Source of the DNA: Streptomyces sp. NBC_01381
GTDB taxonomy: Bacteria; Actinomycetota; Actinomycetes; Streptomycetales; Streptomycetaceae
Assembly: GCF_026340305.1 (NCBI RefSeq)
Contig: NZ_JAPEPI010000001.1
Location: forward strand, 1,178,001-1,242,000
DNA length: 64,000 bases
Reading direction: 5' to 3'
Made by a program: the position numbers and the translations under genes. Below the pieces are notes generated by a model. It was not told the DNA's origin and ran no database searches. It saw only the letters and a program-made list of their open reading frames with translations. Of the stretch, positions 44,212 to 52,512 are shown piece by piece (the stretch's first letter is position 1; each line of letters opens with the position of its first letter).

Positions 44212-44228
44212 ATACCCCCTAGGGGTAT
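44212..44228. promoter_or_regulatory. CsoR-type copper operator 3
   Basis: ATACCCCCTAGGGGTAT, a 7-3-7 inverted repeat 53 bp from the start of the His-rich protein gene. Confidence 0.9.
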
Positions 44229-44259
44229 GAAGTCAAGCGGTGGGTTCCTCTTGCGTTCG

Positions 44260-44276
44260 ATACCCCCTAGGGGTAT
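44260..44276. promoter_or_regulatory. CsoR-type copper operator 4
   Basis: Identical to operator 3 (ATACCCCCTAGGGGTAT), 48 bp away, in front of copZ-copA; TATATATAG follows directly and could be part of the -10 region. Confidence 0.9.
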
Positions 44277-44340
44277 ATATAGATCTCGTCAGCGGTACCC
44301 ACCCCGGGTACCCCGCCCATCGAGGCCACGGGAGGCCCCC

Positions 44341-44562
44341 ATGTCCGCGTACACCACCACCTACAAGGTCGACGGCGTCCACAGCGCCCACTGCAGGGGC
44401 GTCGTCAGCGACGTACTCGGCGCGCTCGACACGGTGACCGGCGTGCACATCCCCGCCGACGGCACCGGCCACGTCAGCGTCACCACCACCGCCGAGCCGG
44501 ACGACGCCCGGATCGCGGAGACCGTCGAGGACGCCGGTTACGACTACGTCGGCCGCGTCTGA
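44341..44562 (+). CDS. copZ: Copper-chaperone-like HMA domain protein (CopZ), atypical metal motif
   Basis: 73 residues with the beta-alpha-beta-beta-alpha-beta HMA fold: [53 protein letters not shown]. The usual metal loop GMxCxxC reads GVHSAHC here, so the Met is Val and the first Cys is Ser; only one Cys remains, flanked by two histidines. Chaperones hand Cu(I) to CopA. This one may use Cys/His or be a weak binder. It is co-directional with copA, 56 bp upstream. Confidence 0.85.
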   Translation: MSAYTTTYKVDGVHSAHCRGVVSDVLGALDTVTGVHIPADGTGHVSVTTTAEPDDARIAETVEDAGYDYVGRV

Positions 44563-44618
44563 CCCGCAGGGCCGCACCCCGCACCCAAGCCCGCCCACGT
44601 CACGAGGAGCCCGCAGCC

Positions 44619-46898
44619 ATGTCCACCACTCCCGGCACCACCGAGGTGGCCTCAACCGCAGAGGTCGAACTCGCCATCGGTGGCATGACCTGCGCCTCGT
44701 GCGCCGCCCGGATCGAGAAGAAGCTCAACCGCATGGACGGCGTCGAGGCGACCGTCAACTACGCCACCGAGAAGGCCAAGGTCAGCTACAACGGCGAGGA
44801 CATCGCCGTCCAGGACCTGATCGCGACCGTCGAGGCCACCGGCTACACCGCGCAGGAGCCCGCCCCGGCCCGTACGGAGCAGGGTCCGGTCGATGAAGAG
44901 CGGCAGGCCGACGAGGAACTGCGGCCGCTGCGCCAGCGGTTGACCGCCGCAGTCCTGCTCTCCGTACCCGTCATCGCGATGGCGATGGTCCCCGCCCTGC
45001 AGTTCGAGTATTGGCAGTGGCTCTCGCTGACCCTCGCGGCGCCGGTCGTGACGTACGCGGCATGGCCCTTCCACAAGGCCGCCTTCACCAACGCACGGCA
45101 CGGCGCGGCCACCATGGACACCCTGATCTCGGTCGGGACGTCGGCGGCCTTCCTCTGGTCGCTGTGGGCGCTGTTCTTCGGTACGGCGGGCACGCCCGGC
45201 ATGACGCACCCCTTCGAGCTGACCATCGCGCGGAGCGACGGCGCCGGGAACATCTACCTCGAAGCCGCCGCCGGCGTCACCGCCTTCATCCTCGCCGGGC
45301 GCTACTTCGAGGCCCGGTCGAAGCGGAAGGCCGGGGCCGCGCTGAAGGCGCTGCTGCAGCTGGGCGCCAAGGACGTCACCGTCATCCGTGACGGTGGGCG
45401 CGAAGAGACCATCCCTGTAAGTGACTTGAAGGTCGGCGACCGGTTCCTCGTCCGGCCCGGCGAGAAGATCGCCACCGACGGCAGGGTCGTCGAGGGTGCC
45501 TCCGCCGTGGACGCCTCCATGCTCACCGGCGAGTCCGTGCCCGTCGAGGTCGCCACCGGCGACGGCGTCACCGGCGCCACCCTGAACGTCGGCGGCCGGC
45601 TGGTCGTCGAGGCCACCCGCGTCGGCGCCGACACCCAGCTCGCCCGGATGGCCAAGCTCGTCGAGGACGCGCAGAACGGCAAGGCCGCCGCCCAGCGCCT
45701 CGCCGACAAGATCTCCGCCGTCTTCGTGCCGGTCGTCATCGCCCTGGCCATCGGCACCCTCGGCTTCTGGCTCGGCAATGGCTCCGGCCTGACCGCCGCC
45801 TTCACCGCGGCCGTCGCCGTACTGATCATCGCCTGCCCCTGCGCCCTGGGCCTCGCCACGCCGACCGCCCTCATGGTCGGCACCGGGCGCGGCGCCCAGC
45901 TCGGCATCCTGATCAAGGGCCCGGAGGTCCTGGAGACCACCCGCAAGGTCGACACGATCGTCCTGGACAAGACCGGCACCGTCACCACCGGCAAGATGAC
46001 CCTGCTCGCCACGCACGCGGCGGACAACACCTCCGAGGACGAAGTCCTGCGCCTGGCAGGTGCGTTGGAGCACTCCTCGGAGCACCCCATCGCGCAGGCC
46101 GTCGCCACCGGTGCGGCCGAGAAGGTGGGCGCGCTGCCCACCCCCGAGGACTTCGCGAACGTCGCGGGACTCGGCGTCCAGGGCATCGTCGATGGCCACG
46201 CGGTCCTGGTCGGCCGCACCCAGCTCCTCGCCGAGTGGGCGATCCACCTGCCCATCGACCTTGAGCGGGCCAAGGCGGAGGCCGAGGCGGCGGGACGTAC
46301 GGCCATCGCGGTCGCCTGGGACGGCGAGGCACGTGCGGTCCTGGAGGTCGCGGACGCGGTCAAGGAGTCGAGCCCCGAGGCGATCAAGCGGCTGCGTGCG
46401 CTCGGGCTCACCCCGATCCTCCTGACCGGCGACAACAAGGCCGTCGCGGCGTCGGTGGCCGCGGAGGTCGGCATCGCCCCCGATGACGTGATCGCCGAGG
46501 TCATGCCGCAGGACAAGGTCGACGTCGTCAAGCGCCTCCAGGCGGAGGGCCGCAGCGTCGCGATGGTCGGCGACGGCGTGAACGACGCGGCCGCGCTCGC
46601 CCAGGCCGACCTGGGCCTGGCGATGGGTACCGGCACGGACGCCGCGATCGAGGCGGGCGACCTGACGCTCGTACGGGGCGACCTGCGGGCGGCGGCCGAC
46701 GCCATCCGCCTCTCGCGCCGCACCCTGGGCACGATCAAGTCCAACCTCTTCTGGGCCTTCGCCTACAACGTGGGCGCGCTGCCCCTGGCGGCCTCCGGCC
46801 TCCTGAACCCGATGATCGCGGGCGCCGCGATGGCCTTCTCCTCGGTCTTCGTGGTCGGCAACAGCCTGCGCCTGAGGGGGTTCAAGCCGCTGAGCTGA
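44619..46898 (+). CDS. copA: Copper-exporting P1B-type ATPase CopA
   Basis: 759 residues. The N-terminal HMA domain has GGMTCASC (Cys25, Cys28). Eight membrane helices follow, with the ion-site CPC at 406-408 (IIACPCALG), the phosphorylated Asp450 in [11 protein letters not shown] in the [10 protein letters not shown] loop and [16 protein letters not shown] near 650. All catalytic motifs are intact, so it should pump Cu(I) out of the cytosol. It is transcribed with copZ and controlled by the CsoR-type boxes. A terminator follows. Confidence 0.96.
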   Translation: MSTTPGTTEVASTAEVELAIGGMTCASCAARIEKKLNRMDGVEATVNYATEKAKVSYNGEDIAVQDLIATVEATGYTAQEPAPARTEQGPVDEERQADEELRPLRQRLTAAVLLSVPVIAMAMVPALQFEYWQWLSLTLAAPVVTYAAWPFHKAAFTNARHGAATMDTLISVGTSAAFLWSLWALFFGTAGTPGMTHPFELTIARSDGAGNIYLEAAAGVTAFILAGRYFEARSKRKAGAALKALLQLGAKDVTVIRDGGREETIPVSDLKVGDRFLVRPGEKIATDGRVVEGASAVDASMLTGESVPVEVATGDGVTGATLNVGGRLVVEATRVGADTQLARMAKLVEDAQNGKAAAQRLADKISAVFVPVVIALAIGTLGFWLGNGSGLTAAFTAAVAVLIIACPCALGLATPTALMVGTGRGAQLGILIKGPEVLETTRKVDTIVLDKTGTVTTGKMTLLATHAADNTSEDEVLRLAGALEHSSEHPIAQAVATGAAEKVGALPTPEDFANVAGLGVQGIVDGHAVLVGRTQLLAEWAIHLPIDLERAKAEAEAAGRTAIAVAWDGEARAVLEVADAVKESSPEAIKRLRALGLTPILLTGDNKAVAASVAAEVGIAPDDVIAEVMPQDKVDVVKRLQAEGRSVAMVGDGVNDAAALAQADLGLAMGTGTDAAIEAGDLTLVRGDLRAAADAIRLSRRTLGTIKSNLFWAFAYNVGALPLAASGLLNPMIAGAAMAFSSVFVVGNSLRLRGFKPLS

Positions 46899-46912
46899 GT
46901 ACCCGTCCTTAA

Positions 46913-46948
46913 GATCGCCCCGGTGCGCTTGGGTAGCGCCGGGGCGAT
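46913..46948 (+). terminator. Hairpin terminator after copA
   Basis: GATCGCCCCGG(T)GCGC pairs with GCGCCGGGGCGATC across the loop TTGGGTA; one bulged base in the left arm. Confidence 0.8.
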
Positions 46949-47033
46949 CTGCGCGTAGGCTGGGGAATTGGACTAGACCTGTGTTCTACGTTCCTTTCCG
47001 CCCCCGAGGCGCCGGACCCGAAGGAAGACATCC

Positions 47034-47732
47034 ATGAGCAAGCGTGCAGTCCTGGAGGTGATCGCCCTCGATGCCGAGGACGCCGTCGCCGCCCAGGCGG
47101 GAGGCGCCGACCGCCTCGAGCTGGTCACCGACATGGCCGCGGACGGCCTGACCCCGTCCCGCGAGACCTTTGCCGAGATCCGCGCCGCCGTGGACATCTC
47201 CCTGCGCGTGATGCTGCGCCTCGCGGACGGTTTCGCCGCGGGGGACTCCCGACAGCTCGACACTCTCGTACGCCGCGCCCGCGAGCTGCGGGAGGAGGGC
47301 GCCGACGAGTTCGTCCTCGGCTTCCTCGACGAGGCGGGCGGCCCCGACCTGGCCGCGGTCGAGAGGGTGGTCGGCGTCCTGGACGGCTGCCGCTGGACGT
47401 TCCACCGGGCCATCGACCGGGCCGCCGACCGCGACGCCCTGCGCAAGCAGCTCGCGGACCTGCCGGGGCTCGACACCTACCTCACGGCGGGTTCGGCGGC
47501 AGGCGTCGACGAGGGTCTGACCACACTCCTCACGGAGGCGGCACGGTCCGGGGAGCCCGGTTACGAGCAGCAGATCCTGGTCGGCGGCGGCCTCCGCCTC
47601 GACCACCTGCCGAGACTCAAGGCGGCCGGCGTCGACGCCTTCCACATCGGCGGCGCGTCCCGCCCCGACGGCTGGTCGGCACCGGTCTCCGCGGCGGCCG
47701 TCGCCCAGTGGCGGGCCGCGGTCGACGATTGA
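47034..47732 (+). CDS. cutC: CutC family protein
   Basis: 232 residues, TIM-barrel fold. Characteristic segments are VLEVIALDAEDAVAAQAGGA, DRLELVTDMAADGLTPS, LRVMLRLADGF, EEGADEFVLGFLDEAGGPDL, WTFHRAIDRAADRDALRKQL and a C-terminal AAGVDAFHIGGASRP. CutC was named for copper homeostasis in E. coli, though its biochemical role is still unclear. Its place just after copA in a CsoR-box neighbourhood supports a copper link here. A ribosome site (GGAAGAC) precedes the ATG. Confidence 0.9.
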   Translation: MSKRAVLEVIALDAEDAVAAQAGGADRLELVTDMAADGLTPSRETFAEIRAAVDISLRVMLRLADGFAAGDSRQLDTLVRRARELREEGADEFVLGFLDEAGGPDLAAVERVVGVLDGCRWTFHRAIDRAADRDALRKQLADLPGLDTYLTAGSAAGVDEGLTTLLTEAARSGEPGYEQQILVGGGLRLDHLPRLKAAGVDAFHIGGASRPDGWSAPVSAAAVAQWRAAVDD

Positions 47733-47781
47733 TCGTTTCCCCTCCGGGCGCTACAACTGGGATCGAAACGGAGGGGACTTC

Positions 47782-48384
47782 ATGTCGAGACCAGCAGAGA
47801 AAACGCGTCCCGCGGAACGAATACTCAGGGCCGGGACACTGCCCGTCGTCGCGTTGCTGTTCACCGGGACGCTCGCGCTCTACATCGCGCTCGTCGCGTT
47901 CGGGAACATCACCGACTTCGACTCCAACCAGCAGTTCGTCCGCCATGTCCTGGCGATGGACTCCACGTTCAAGGACGACGACCTGATGTGGCGCGCGGTG
48001 GAGTCCACCGCGCTCCAGGACACCGCGTACGTGGTGATCATCGCCTGGGAGACGCTGGCCGCGCTCGTCCTCGGCACGGCGACGGTCCTGTGGGCCAGGG
48101 GCCTGCGCCGCCCCGAGGTCCTGCGCCGCGCCCAACGCGCGGGCACCATCGGCCTGTTGATGCTCATCCTGCTGTTCGGAGTGGGCTTCATCGGGATCGG
48201 CGGCGAGTGGTTCGCCATGTGGCAGTCGGAGGACTGGAACGGCCTGGACGCGGCCACGCGCATCGTGACGATCACGGGCATCGCGCTGGTCGTTACGCAC
48301 CTGCCGTCCGCCGTTTCCGCGGCGGACGGTTCCAGGAAGGTGTCCGAGAAGGTGTCCGAGAAGACGTCCGAGAAGGCCGACTGA
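47782..48384 (+). CDS. DUF2165 family membrane protein
   Basis: 200 residues with four hydrophobic segments (VVALLFTGTLALYIALVAFG, YVVIIAWETLAALVLGTATV, IGLLMLILLFGVGFIGIGGE, VTITGIALVVTH). The conserved FGNITDFDSNQQFVRHVLAM and GGEWFAMWQSEDWNG loops define DUF2165. Function unknown. The C-terminus carries a short KVSEKVSEKTSEK repeat. Ribosome site GGAGGGGAC. It is convergent with the HelR-like gene 7 bp away. Confidence 0.9.
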   Translation: MSRPAEKTRPAERILRAGTLPVVALLFTGTLALYIALVAFGNITDFDSNQQFVRHVLAMDSTFKDDDLMWRAVESTALQDTAYVVIIAWETLAALVLGTATVLWARGLRRPEVLRRAQRAGTIGLLMLILLFGVGFIGIGGEWFAMWQSEDWNGLDAATRIVTITGIALVVTHLPSAVSAADGSRKVSEKVSEKTSEKAD

Positions 48385-48391
48385 CCGGGCG

Positions 48392-50434
48392 TCAGGCGAG
48401 CTGTGCGGGCAGTCCGGCCGCGTGCACGACGATCAGGCCGGACACCGCACGGGTCAGCGCCACGTACAGCCGGCGCAGACCCGTCCGTTCGTCCGGCTCC
48501 CCGTCGACCACGGCGGCGGGCTCGTCGAGCACCACATAGTCGTACTCAAGACCCTTGGCCAGGGACGCGGGCACGAGCGTGAGCCGGGCGTCGGCCGTGG
48601 TCTCCTGGCCGGGGGAGAGGTACGAGATCCCGGCCGCCTTCAGGGCATCGGCGAGCGAGGGGATACGGGCGTCCGCGGCGATCAGCCCGATGGACCCCTC
48701 GTGCCGCAGCGAATCGGCACAGGCCTCCAGGCAGGCGGCGTCGAGCCCTTCGACGTCCTCGACATGCCGCACGGCGAGCGAGCCGGGCGACTCCCGCACC
48801 GAGTCGACCGCCGCGAGTCCGGGCGCGATGTCGGGCAGCAGCCGGGACGCGTACGCGATGACGTCGCGCGGCACGCGGAAACCGGCCGTCAGCTCCTCCA
48901 CGACGGCGTCCCCCTTGCCCAGGTGGGCGAGGGCCTCGGCCCAACTCCGGGTCGCCCAGGGCGTGGTGCCTTGCGCGAGGTCGCCGAGGACGGTGGCGGA
49001 ACCGGTGGTGCAGCGCCGCCCCACGGCGCGGTACTGCATGGGGGAGAGATCCTGCGCCTCGTCGAGCACCACATGCCCGAGCGAATGCGTACGCGACACG
49101 AGATCGCTCGCCTCATCGATCAACGCGGCATCGGCGGCGGACCACTTGGCGCTCTTGACGCCACGGGCGGGCTTGGCCCAAAGAACGGCCTTCTGCTCTT
49201 CTTCTTCCAGGAGCCCCTCGGCGTGCTCGGCGAGGAAATCGGCGTCGGACAGCAGCCGCAGCACGAGCTTCGCGGGATCAACGGGCGGCCAGACGGCCTT
49301 CACCGCGGCCTTCACGGCGGTGTTGCGCGCGACGGCGTCCTGTACGCGGTCGTCGGGGGCCTCGCCGCCCTGCTCCATGCGGACGAGGACGGCGTGGGCG
49401 ATGCGCTGGGGAAGGGCGTCGCGAGCGGCTCCGTACCGAATATCGCGTTCGAGCAACTCCCCCACGATCTCTTCGAGTTCATGGGCGGGCACCCGCCACC
49501 GCCGGGACCCGCGCACGACGACGAGGGGCTCGGTGGGCATGGTCACGTGCGAGCGCACGGCCTTGCGCAGCACTTCGGCCATGCGGGCGTCGCCCTTGAC
49601 GAGGGCGGCGATGGGATCGTCCGCGCCCCGCACCTCCACATGCGCGACGAGGGCGTCGACGGTGGCCTGCCTGACCTCCAACTCGCCGAGGGCGGGCAGG
49701 ACTTGCTCGATGTAGTGCAGGAAGGAGGCGTTCGGCCCGATGACGAGGGTCCCGGTCCGGGCAAGCCGCTCCCGATGGGCGTACAGCAGATAGGCGACCC
49801 GATGCAGCCCGACGGCGGTCTTCCCGGTCCCGGGCCCACCCTGGACGCACACGCTCCCGCCAAGACCACTGCGAACGATCTCGTCCTGCTCGGGCTGGAT
49901 GGTGGCGACGATGTCCCGCATCGGGCCCACGCGGGGCCGCTCGATCTCCTGCTGGAGGAGCTTGCTGGTCCGCTCGTCCTCGGTGGCGTCGCTGAGGTGC
50001 TCGTCCTCGTACGCGGTGAGCTCGCCGCCGGTGTAGCCGAACCGTCGCCGCAGGGCGATGTCCATCGGGTCCTTCTTGGAGGCCCGGTAGAACGGCTGGG
50101 AGACAGGTGCCCGCCAGTCGATGACCATGGGGTCGCCATCGCCGTCGTGCACATGCCGCCGCCCGATGTAGAACTGCTCGCCCTCGGCGCCTTCCGCCTG
50201 GTCGGCGCCGGGGGCGTGCAGATAGTCGAGCCGCCCGAAGAAGAGAGGCGTGTGCGAAAGGTCGGCGAGGGACTTGATCCGCTCGTCGATCTGGCTCTGC
50301 AGGACGGCGGCGTTCACCCAGTTCGCGGTGACGTCACGGATGTCGAGGGCCTCGGCGTCCTCACGCATGGCGCGAAGCGCCGCGCGGGAGCCCGCCAGGT
50401 GGCCTCGTTCATGGGCGAGCGGATCTTCGGGCAC
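48392..50434 (-). CDS. helR: HelD/HelR-like RNA polymerase-associated ATPase (UvrD-like superfamily 1)
   Basis: 680 residues. The N-terminal arm (RAMREDAEALDIRDVTANWV, LADLSHTPLFFGRLDYLHAP) and GDPMVIDWRAPVSQPFYRAS are HelD hallmarks. Walker A GGPGTGKT is near 199-206, motif II is VVLDEAQDLSPMQYRAVGRR, and the C-terminal helicase motif is RLYVALTRAV. Actinobacterial relatives displace rifampicin-stalled RNA polymerase or recycle it. The rifamycin-associated element often found upstream of helR was not seen, so rifampicin induction is not supported by the sequence. GTG start with GGAGG. Confidence 0.9.
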   Translation of the reverse strand: MPEDPLAHERGHLAGSRAALRAMREDAEALDIRDVTANWVNAAVLQSQIDERIKSLADLSHTPLFFGRLDYLHAPGADQAEGAEGEQFYIGRRHVHDGDGDPMVIDWRAPVSQPFYRASKKDPMDIALRRRFGYTGGELTAYEDEHLSDATEDERTSKLLQQEIERPRVGPMRDIVATIQPEQDEIVRSGLGGSVCVQGGPGTGKTAVGLHRVAYLLYAHRERLARTGTLVIGPNASFLHYIEQVLPALGELEVRQATVDALVAHVEVRGADDPIAALVKGDARMAEVLRKAVRSHVTMPTEPLVVVRGSRRWRVPAHELEEIVGELLERDIRYGAARDALPQRIAHAVLVRMEQGGEAPDDRVQDAVARNTAVKAAVKAVWPPVDPAKLVLRLLSDADFLAEHAEGLLEEEEQKAVLWAKPARGVKSAKWSAADAALIDEASDLVSRTHSLGHVVLDEAQDLSPMQYRAVGRRCTTGSATVLGDLAQGTTPWATRSWAEALAHLGKGDAVVEELTAGFRVPRDVIAYASRLLPDIAPGLAAVDSVRESPGSLAVRHVEDVEGLDAACLEACADSLRHEGSIGLIAADARIPSLADALKAAGISYLSPGQETTADARLTLVPASLAKGLEYDYVVLDEPAAVVDGEPDERTGLRRLYVALTRAVSGLIVVHAAGLPAQLA

Positions 50435-50601
50435 GGGGCGCCTCCGGCGGGTTGCGTGATCGGATGTGCGACGGGGCCGACCGGTTTCCGTCCGGCCGGC
50501 GGCGGGGCGCGACCCGCGGGCAGACCGGGCATCTTATGCGGGGGACGCGTGGCGGGGCCAACGAATTTCCCTCCGGGGGCTCACCTGACCGAACAGGCCT
50601 C

Positions 50602-50833
50602 TCCCGCCCACCCACCCGATTGCAGGTGAGGGGGGCGGAACCACGCCACTCACCCGCAGTGTGCGACGTACGCGAGGGGACGGGCATCGGCCCCCACGCA
50701 CCGACACCGCGCATCGAGACGCGAGGGGACGTGTCGGTATGTCCGCACGGAGCACGGTACGCAGGACTCCCCAGCCGCAGCAGCAAGACGCTCGGACCGA
50801 GATGGCGAGTACGGACATACCGGCGCGGCCCCG
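50602..50833 (+). repeat. Composite repeat element, copy A (short form)
   Basis: Order: REP motif CCCGCCCACCCACCCGATTG (50604 on); a linker with CTCACCCGCAGTGTGCGACG; about one 49-bp unit (CGCGAGGGGA at 50671 and again at 50720); then a ~100-bp block (50731-50833) bounded by the inverted arms CGGTATGTCCG (50735-50745) and CGGACATACCG (50812-50822). The same series, inverted and with seven 49-bp steps, lies at 61860-62412. The wider gap 50435-50898 holds no supported gene. A 49-codon frame (ATG 50739 to TAA 50888) starts after GAGGGGA and is conserved in copy B over about 33 codons. Confidence 0.9.
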
Positions 50834-50898
50834 CCCCTGGACGGGCAGTCCCGCAGACGGCAACAGGAGCTACCGCCCGGCCAGCTAAGGTCACCGCC

Positions 50899-52167
50899 GT
50901 GAGGGAACGCACCGTAACCAAAAGCACACTCACCGCCGCCATCCTGCCGACGGCCTCGCTGCTCGCCTTCTCCGCCCTCTGCCTGACGCAAGGCCTGCCC
51001 ATGGCCGACGCCCTCGTCTACCGCGCCGAAGGGGCAGCGGTGGCCGACGGAAGCGACCTCTACGGGTTCGCCATCACCGAGTGGGACCTCCCGGCGACGT
51101 ACCCGCCCTTCGCGGCCATCCTCTTCGTCCCCACGACCTGGCTCCCAGTCCCCGCCCTCAAGCTCACGTTCCTCATCGGCAACATCGCCCTCCTGGCCCT
51201 CCTGATCCACCTCTCTTGCCGCCTGACAACCACCCCCACCCGCCGCACCACCCTCCTGACCGCCACAGCGGCAGCGCTCTGGCTGGAGCCGGTCTTCCAG
51301 ACGATCCTGTTCGGCCAGATCAACCTGGCCCTCGCCTGCCTGATCCTCTGGGACCTCACCCGCCCGCCCGGCGCCCCCGGCAAGGGCGTGGCCCTCGGCA
51401 TCGCGGCGGGCATCAAACTCACCCCCGCGATCTTCATCGCGTACCTCTTCCTGAGAGGACGCGTACGCGAGGGCTGCACCGCACTGGCGGCCTTCACCGG
51501 CACGGTCGCTCTCGGCGCCCTCGTGCTCCCCGCAGCCAGCGCCGACTACTGGACGCACCGCCTCTTCGAGACGGGCCGCGTCGGCAAGGCATGGATCGTC
51601 GACAACCAGTCGCTCCAGGGCCTGATCGCCAGGGCGCTCCACGACCCCGCCCCCGGCCCGGCATGGGCGATCCCGGCGGCCCTCACCGCCGCACTCGGCC
51701 TCTGGCTGGCGCGCCGAGCCAAGTCGGAACCCCGCGGCATCCTCCTGACGGCGGCCACCGCCCTGCTGATCTCCCCGATCAGCTGGTCCCACCACTGGGT
51801 GTGGTGCGTACCGCTCCTGACCCTGCTCATGGCGGAGGGCCGCCCCCGCCTGACCGCGGCGGTGGCGACCCTCTTCACGGCCCGCACGCTGTGGCTGCTC
51901 CCGCACCAGGGCGACCTGGACCTGCATCTGCCGTGGTGGCAACAGCCGTTGGCTTCGCCGTACGTGCTGCTCGGCGTGGCGCTGCTGCCGATGTTGAGTA
52001 CGTATCTGAGTACGGGGACGGAGGCGCGGGCGCCGCGCGCGGAGGTTGACTCGCTCCATGGACACCGAGCCGCGAACCGAGACGGAGCCGGGAACCGAGA
52101 CGGAGCCGGGAACCGAGACGGAGCCGCGATCCGAGACGGAGCCGCAGGAGGCGTGGGCCGCCCGTAA
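50899..52167 (+). CDS. GT87/DUF2029 membrane glycosyltransferase
   Basis: 422 residues with about 10 membrane helices. The catalytic-type loop after helix 1 has YRAEGAAVADGSDLYGFA and the conserved YPPFAAILFVP; later FQTILFGQINLALACLILWD, GVALGIAAGIKLTPAIFIAY and SWSHHWVWCVPLL match polyprenyl-phosphomannose-dependent alpha-mannosyltransferases of GT87. Known members extend cell-envelope lipomannan-type glycans. The GTG start follows TAAGGT-N7 (leaderless). The last 40 residues (NRDGAG repeats) are encoded by an 18-bp tandem repeat that is read in another frame by the next gene. Confidence 0.87.
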   Translation: MRERTVTKSTLTAAILPTASLLAFSALCLTQGLPMADALVYRAEGAAVADGSDLYGFAITEWDLPATYPPFAAILFVPTTWLPVPALKLTFLIGNIALLALLIHLSCRLTTTPTRRTTLLTATAAALWLEPVFQTILFGQINLALACLILWDLTRPPGAPGKGVALGIAAGIKLTPAIFIAYLFLRGRVREGCTALAAFTGTVALGALVLPAASADYWTHRLFETGRVGKAWIVDNQSLQGLIARALHDPAPGPAWAIPAALTAALGLWLARRAKSEPRGILLTAATALLISPISWSHHWVWCVPLLTLLMAEGRPRLTAAVATLFTARTLWLLPHQGDLDLHLPWWQQPLASPYVLLGVALLPMLSTYLSTGTEARAPRAEVDSLHGHRAANRDGAGNRDGAGNRDGAAIRDGAAGGVGRP

Positions 52168-52480
52168 CGCCGCCTATGCCGCCGCGCACCCCGTCCCCCG
52201 CCCGAGCCGCATCCTCGGGCCGGCTCTCGCGACCCCCGTCGTGGTGCTGCTCCTCGTGCTCGGCGGGTACTTGGTCTCGCTGGACGCGGAGCTCGGTGAC
52301 GCGTCGTCGCCGGAGCACCAGGACCTGGTGGCCCGCTATGTACTCGCGCTGCTCGGCGGCGTCGGCTGCCTGGCGGCGGGCTGGCTCACGCCGCGCGACT
52401 CGCGCGCGGCGTGGCTGCGGACGGCGTTCGCCCTTACGTCGGTCGTGACGATCCCCGTGGCGATGCTCGCGGGCTCCTGA
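52058..52480 (+). CDS. Small membrane protein with TETEPG-repeat N-terminus
   Basis: 140 residues: MDTEPRTETEPGTETEPGTE, then EAWAARNAAYAAAHPVPRPS and two or three hydrophobic helices (LATPVVVLLLVLGGYLVSL, YVLALLGGVGCLAAGWL, AFALTSVVTIPVAMLAG). It overlaps the 3' end of the GT87 gene by 110 bp in a different frame. GCGGAGG lies 12 bp before the ATG. No function is recognised; co-expression with the glycosyltransferase is likely. Confidence 0.7.
   Translation: MDTEPRTETEPGTETEPGTETEPRSETEPQEAWAARNAAYAAAHPVPRPSRILGPALATPVVVLLLVLGGYLVSLDAELGDASSPEHQDLVARYVLALLGGVGCLAAGWLTPRDSRAAWLRTAFALTSVVTIPVAMLAGS
52074..52150 (+). repeat. 18-bp tandem repeat read in two frames
   Basis: Units of GAGACGGAGCCGGGAACC occur about four times, the last ones slightly changed. 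In the GT87 frame they encode NRDGAG, in the overlapping frame TETEPG. 18 bp keeps both frames open whatever the copy number. Confidence 0.85.
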
Positions 52481-52512
52481 GCTCCTGAGCCTGACGGCGA
52501 CCGGCGTCGGCC

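Noticed and set aside
50435..50560. Rifamycin-associated element upstream of the HelR-like gene
   Set aside because: No copy of the GGGGCTTGCGGCAAGGCCC-type sequence was found on either strand in this interval.
50452..50898. 5' extension of the GT87 protein through the composite element
   Set aside because: The extension lacks membrane-protein character, translates the repeat block, and a leaderless GTG start at 50899 begins with the family N-terminus.
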